DNA of 64,000 bases. Origin: Halopseudomonas sp002296055. Lineage in GTDB: Bacteria > Pseudomonadota > Gammaproteobacteria > Pseudomonadales > Pseudomonadaceae. Position 1 is the stretch's first letter. Each line of letters starts with the position of its first letter. The DNA lies in assembly GCF_050876985.1 (NCBI RefSeq), contig NZ_JBPAPP010000001.1. The stretch is one strand, 5' to 3'. Position numbers and translations under genes: made by a program. A model generated the notes under the pieces. That model searched no databases. It was not told where the DNA came from and worked only from the letters and a program-made list of their open reading frames with translations. Positions 62,065 through 64,000 of this stretch are shown in pieces.

Positions 62065-62128
62065 GGTCGAGCTCCCGCTCGACCAGCTGACTTGCCTGCA
62101 GCCCCCATGGCCGAGTTGGAGCTCGGCC
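62065..62128. repeat. Two strong hairpins in non-coding DNA
   Basis: GGTCGAGC/GCTCGACC (62065-62084) and GGCCGAG/CTCGGCC (62109-62128), each a near-perfect stem with 4 or 6 loop bases. Similar hairpin-rich junk is common around REP arrays. Confidence 0.5.
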
Positions 62129-62257
62129 TTACCGACAACCCTAATGTGATCGTTCCCGCGCTCTGCGCGGTAACGCCTGCTGGACGCTCGGCGTCCCTTT
62201 CACTTTGGTGGGAGTGGCGCGCATCTGCCCTTCGCCTTCAAGGCATTCCGACTAATT

Positions 62258-62376
62258 GTCATCCCCGCCAACAACCACACAACGCATCCGCGAGTTACCA
62301 CTACGTCACTCCCGCAAACCACAACCACGTCATCCCCGCGAACCACTACGTCATCCCCGCGAAGGCGGGGATCCAG
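62258..62376. repeat. Degenerate array of REP half-sites
   Basis: GTCATCCCCGC-type half-sites occur at 62258, 62305, 62329 and 62350, separated by ACCACNAC-like linkers; the last one (62350-62376) is a full REP palindrome GTCATCCCCGCGAAGGCGGGGATCCAG. Looks like a REP element whose left arm has been copied several times in tandem. Confidence 0.7.
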
Positions 62377-62877
62377 CCTCACCCGCACCGCACGATGATT
62401 CTTCACGTCACTTTTTCGCCTTCACGGCGAGCAGGGGGAAATGCATGGCCATTTCCCCCTGCACCCCCTAGGCCACCCCGACTACGCGGCCCTTCGGGTT
62501 CGCTGCGTTGCTCGGCCTGACGGGGGCCGGCAGAACTCGGCTCTGCGAGCCTCAGACATGCTGCCGTCCTATTTCCCGCCAGCCCTGCGCTACTCGCCCG
62601 CGTAAACGGGGACCCGGGGTCCGTGCAAGCAATACGGTTTGCGCCCTATATAAAAAATCAGCTTGCCGTGAGTTCTCCGTTCGCTAAAGTAGGAAACACT
62701 TCAAAAATTTCGTCGTAGCGGGAACACGTCCAAATACGCCAAGGAGGGTGGTAGCTTTATGATTTCATTAAAAATTATCTAACTTCGCTTTCGGTTTTAT
62801 ACCAAGCGCACTAACTATGTATTAGTGCTGCGTGCTATCTAATCACTGTTATAACGGATAGAAAAAGGATTTAGCTA

Positions 62878-64000
62878 GTGTCAGAATGGATTGATCAGCT
62901 CCAAAAAATCAAAGAACAAATTTCTCCTGATAAGGTTGTTATTAAGGTTCCTAACCATTTTATTTTCAAGAATCATGGTGTTCATGACTTTGATCCAATT
63001 TTTAGGTTCTTTGATTGGTCAATTCGGGATCAGCAGGTAACTATTGATTTTACCGATTGTGTTACCGCTAATTACCAAGCACTAAGCCTCGTTGTACTAT
63101 ACTGTTGGAAGCTGCGCGGCCAAGGTTGCCGAATCTCCTTTGAGTTAAGTGAGGATGAGCGAGGGGCGTCAGAGATATGGAGAAGAATGGGAGCCCAAGG
63201 GCTCTTTCATGTTTCCACTGATGAAAAGACTAATTTCAGGTACAACCAATTTAAACCGCTATTGGCAGTGCGTAACTCTTCTGATTTTAAAAGAGTTATA
63301 TCTACAGCTGAGGAGTACACCAAAGATTTCAACGTAGAATACAAGAATACTTTAAGGCATATTCTTTCTGAGCTAACTTATAATGCTCAAGAACATGGGC
63401 TGTCGCACTTTTATTATAGAAATGAAAGGAAAGTCGTGCCCTCCTTGGTTCAGTTTACGTGGTATAAAAAAACAAATGAGATTCATTTTATTATTGCTGA
63501 TATCGGCGTCGGAATTAAGGAGCATCTCTCTAATACCTATCCCGGTATTGAAAGTGATTCAGACGCGATCAGGATGGCCATAAAGCCACAAGTATCAGGA
63601 ACGTTCGGTCTTTCGGATCCATATCAATCAAAGAACAATGCCGGAGTAGGGTTGTATATTTCGACAAGCATTGCCAAAAGACTGAAAGCAGATATGCATA
63701 TTGTTTCAGGCAGTGGACTCCTACATCTGTCGCCGAGAGACGTAACCACCAAAGAACTTGTAGCTAGTTGGCCGGGAACGATAGTCCTAGTGGCGGTCAA
63801 ACTAGAGGCTGGCGTCGATTTTGCTTTTCATTCCATGATGCAAGAGTTCAGGGAAGCGGCAATGAAAGAGTTAGAGGATTCGTCAAGGCGTGAGAAAAAT
63901 GAAAAGTATCACTTAAGTATTGAGAACTATTTTGGGCCTTACGCAGAAGATAAGCAGGCGGCAATTAAAATCAGGGACGAGCGAGTGCTTAAAAATATTG
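62878..64000 (+). CDS. STAS-like / GHKL ATPase fusion protein, right-truncated by window
   Basis: 374 codons visible from a GTG at 62878 (AAGGA at 62865-62869, 8-base spacing); no stop before the window ends. Residues about 50-95 look STAS-like (VTIDFTDCVTANYQALSLVVLYCWKLRGQGCRISFEL). The GHKL ATPase part has an N-box E165-LTYN169-AQE-HG, a G1 box D208-IGVG, and a G2 box G256-VG. This resembles anti-sigma kinases fused to their STAS partner. After residue 300 a charged, Lys/Glu-rich helical region begins. Base composition is AT-rich, unlike the neighbouring genes. Function unknown to me. Confidence 0.75.
   Translation, partial: MSEWIDQLQKIKEQISPDKVVIKVPNHFIFKNHGVHDFDPIFRFFDWSIRDQQVTIDFTDCVTANYQALSLVVLYCWKLRGQGCRISFELSEDERGASEIWRRMGAQGLFHVSTDEKTNFRYNQFKPLLAVRNSSDFKRVISTAEEYTKDFNVEYKNTLRHILSELTYNAQEHGLSHFYYRNERKVVPSLVQFTWYKKTNEIHFIIADIGVGIKEHLSNTYPGIESDSDAIRMAIKPQVSGTFGLSDPYQSKNNAGVGLYISTSIAKRLKADMHIVSGSGLLHLSPRDVTTKELVASWPGTIVLVAVKLEAGVDFAFHSMMQEFREAAMKELEDSSRREKNEKYHLSIENYFGPYAEDKQAAIKIRDERVLKNI

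Larger units (their letters stand above)
61836..62877. other. Gene-poor region with repeats (about 1.04 kb)
   Basis: Apart from the exaC terminator, it holds hairpins at 62065-62084 and 62109-62128, REP half-sites at 62258-62376, and low-complexity stretches, but no open frame with family features. Around 62640 the base composition turns AT-rich (for example CTATATAAAAAATC) and stays so into the next gene, suggesting a boundary of foreign DNA. Confidence 0.6.

Noticed and set aside
63149..63583. Two short plus-strand frames in the AT-rich right end
   Set aside because: They lie in other frames inside the STAS-GHKL gene, which shows conserved ATPase boxes in its own frame.

Overview
This window looks like chromosomal DNA of a gammaproteobacterium of the family Pseudomonadaceae. 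The evidence is a GC-rich coding style, OprD and OprL/Pal-type envelope proteins, and a gene order from hda to purC that follows the order I know from Pseudomonas aeruginosa (hda-DUF2069-wrbA-arsC, proS-oprD-HIT-slyX-CSD-dps-aspS-yebC-ruvCAB-ybgC-tolQRAB-pal-cpoB-queC-tRNA-Lys, then nadA-bepA-tusA-perM-bcp-gcvR-dapA-bamC-MBL-purC-tRNA-Ser). A marine or lean relative such as Halopseudomonas is possible but not proven by the sequence.

Region 1 (1-31187) is core genome: replication control (hda end), redox and arsenate proteins, envelope lipoproteins and a lytic transglycosylase, two aminoacyl-tRNA synthetases (proS, aspS), Dps, the RuvABC recombination set, the complete Tol-Pal envelope system with YbgC and CpoB, queuosine (queC), NAD (nadA), lysine/peptidoglycan (dapA), outer-membrane assembly (bamC, bepA) and purine (purC) genes, and two tRNAs. 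One expected neighbour, queE, is missing between cpoB and queC.

Region 2 (31188-38744 and on to 39350) is accessory: a membrane GGDEF-EAL protein, a PAS-PAS hybrid histidine kinase, and a DUF2855 / FAD-dependent oxidoreductase pair controlled by a divergent TetR gene with two clear palindromic operators.

Region 3 (39353-61994) is organised around PQQ-dependent alcohol oxidation. It holds a secreted pentapeptide-repeat protein, an ExaA/PedE-type quinoprotein ethanol dehydrogenase, its cytochrome c550 partner, PqqF protease, a porin, a NosP/NahK-like FIST protein and hybrid kinase pair, an ErbR/AgmR-like regulator, a second NarL-type regulator coupled to a tiny secreted ORF, and an ExaC-type aldehyde dehydrogenase. 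Two TonB receptors lie inside it: a FecA-type receptor with its own FecR and ECF sigma factor, and a ZnuD-like receptor with a 49-residue His/Asp/Glu loop. Several of the scattered alcohol-oxidation genes share a previously unlabelled motif (CTACTACTTTRGTACCG and weaker versions) in their upstream regions, which suggests one regulon.

Region 4 (61995-64000) has no gene for about 0.9 kb, carries REP-type repeats and hairpins, then changes abruptly to AT-rich DNA with a GTG-started, right-truncated gene that joins a STAS-like segment to a GHKL ATPase. This looks like the edge of a horizontally acquired island and is the best candidate for an undescribed system, but most of it lies outside the window.
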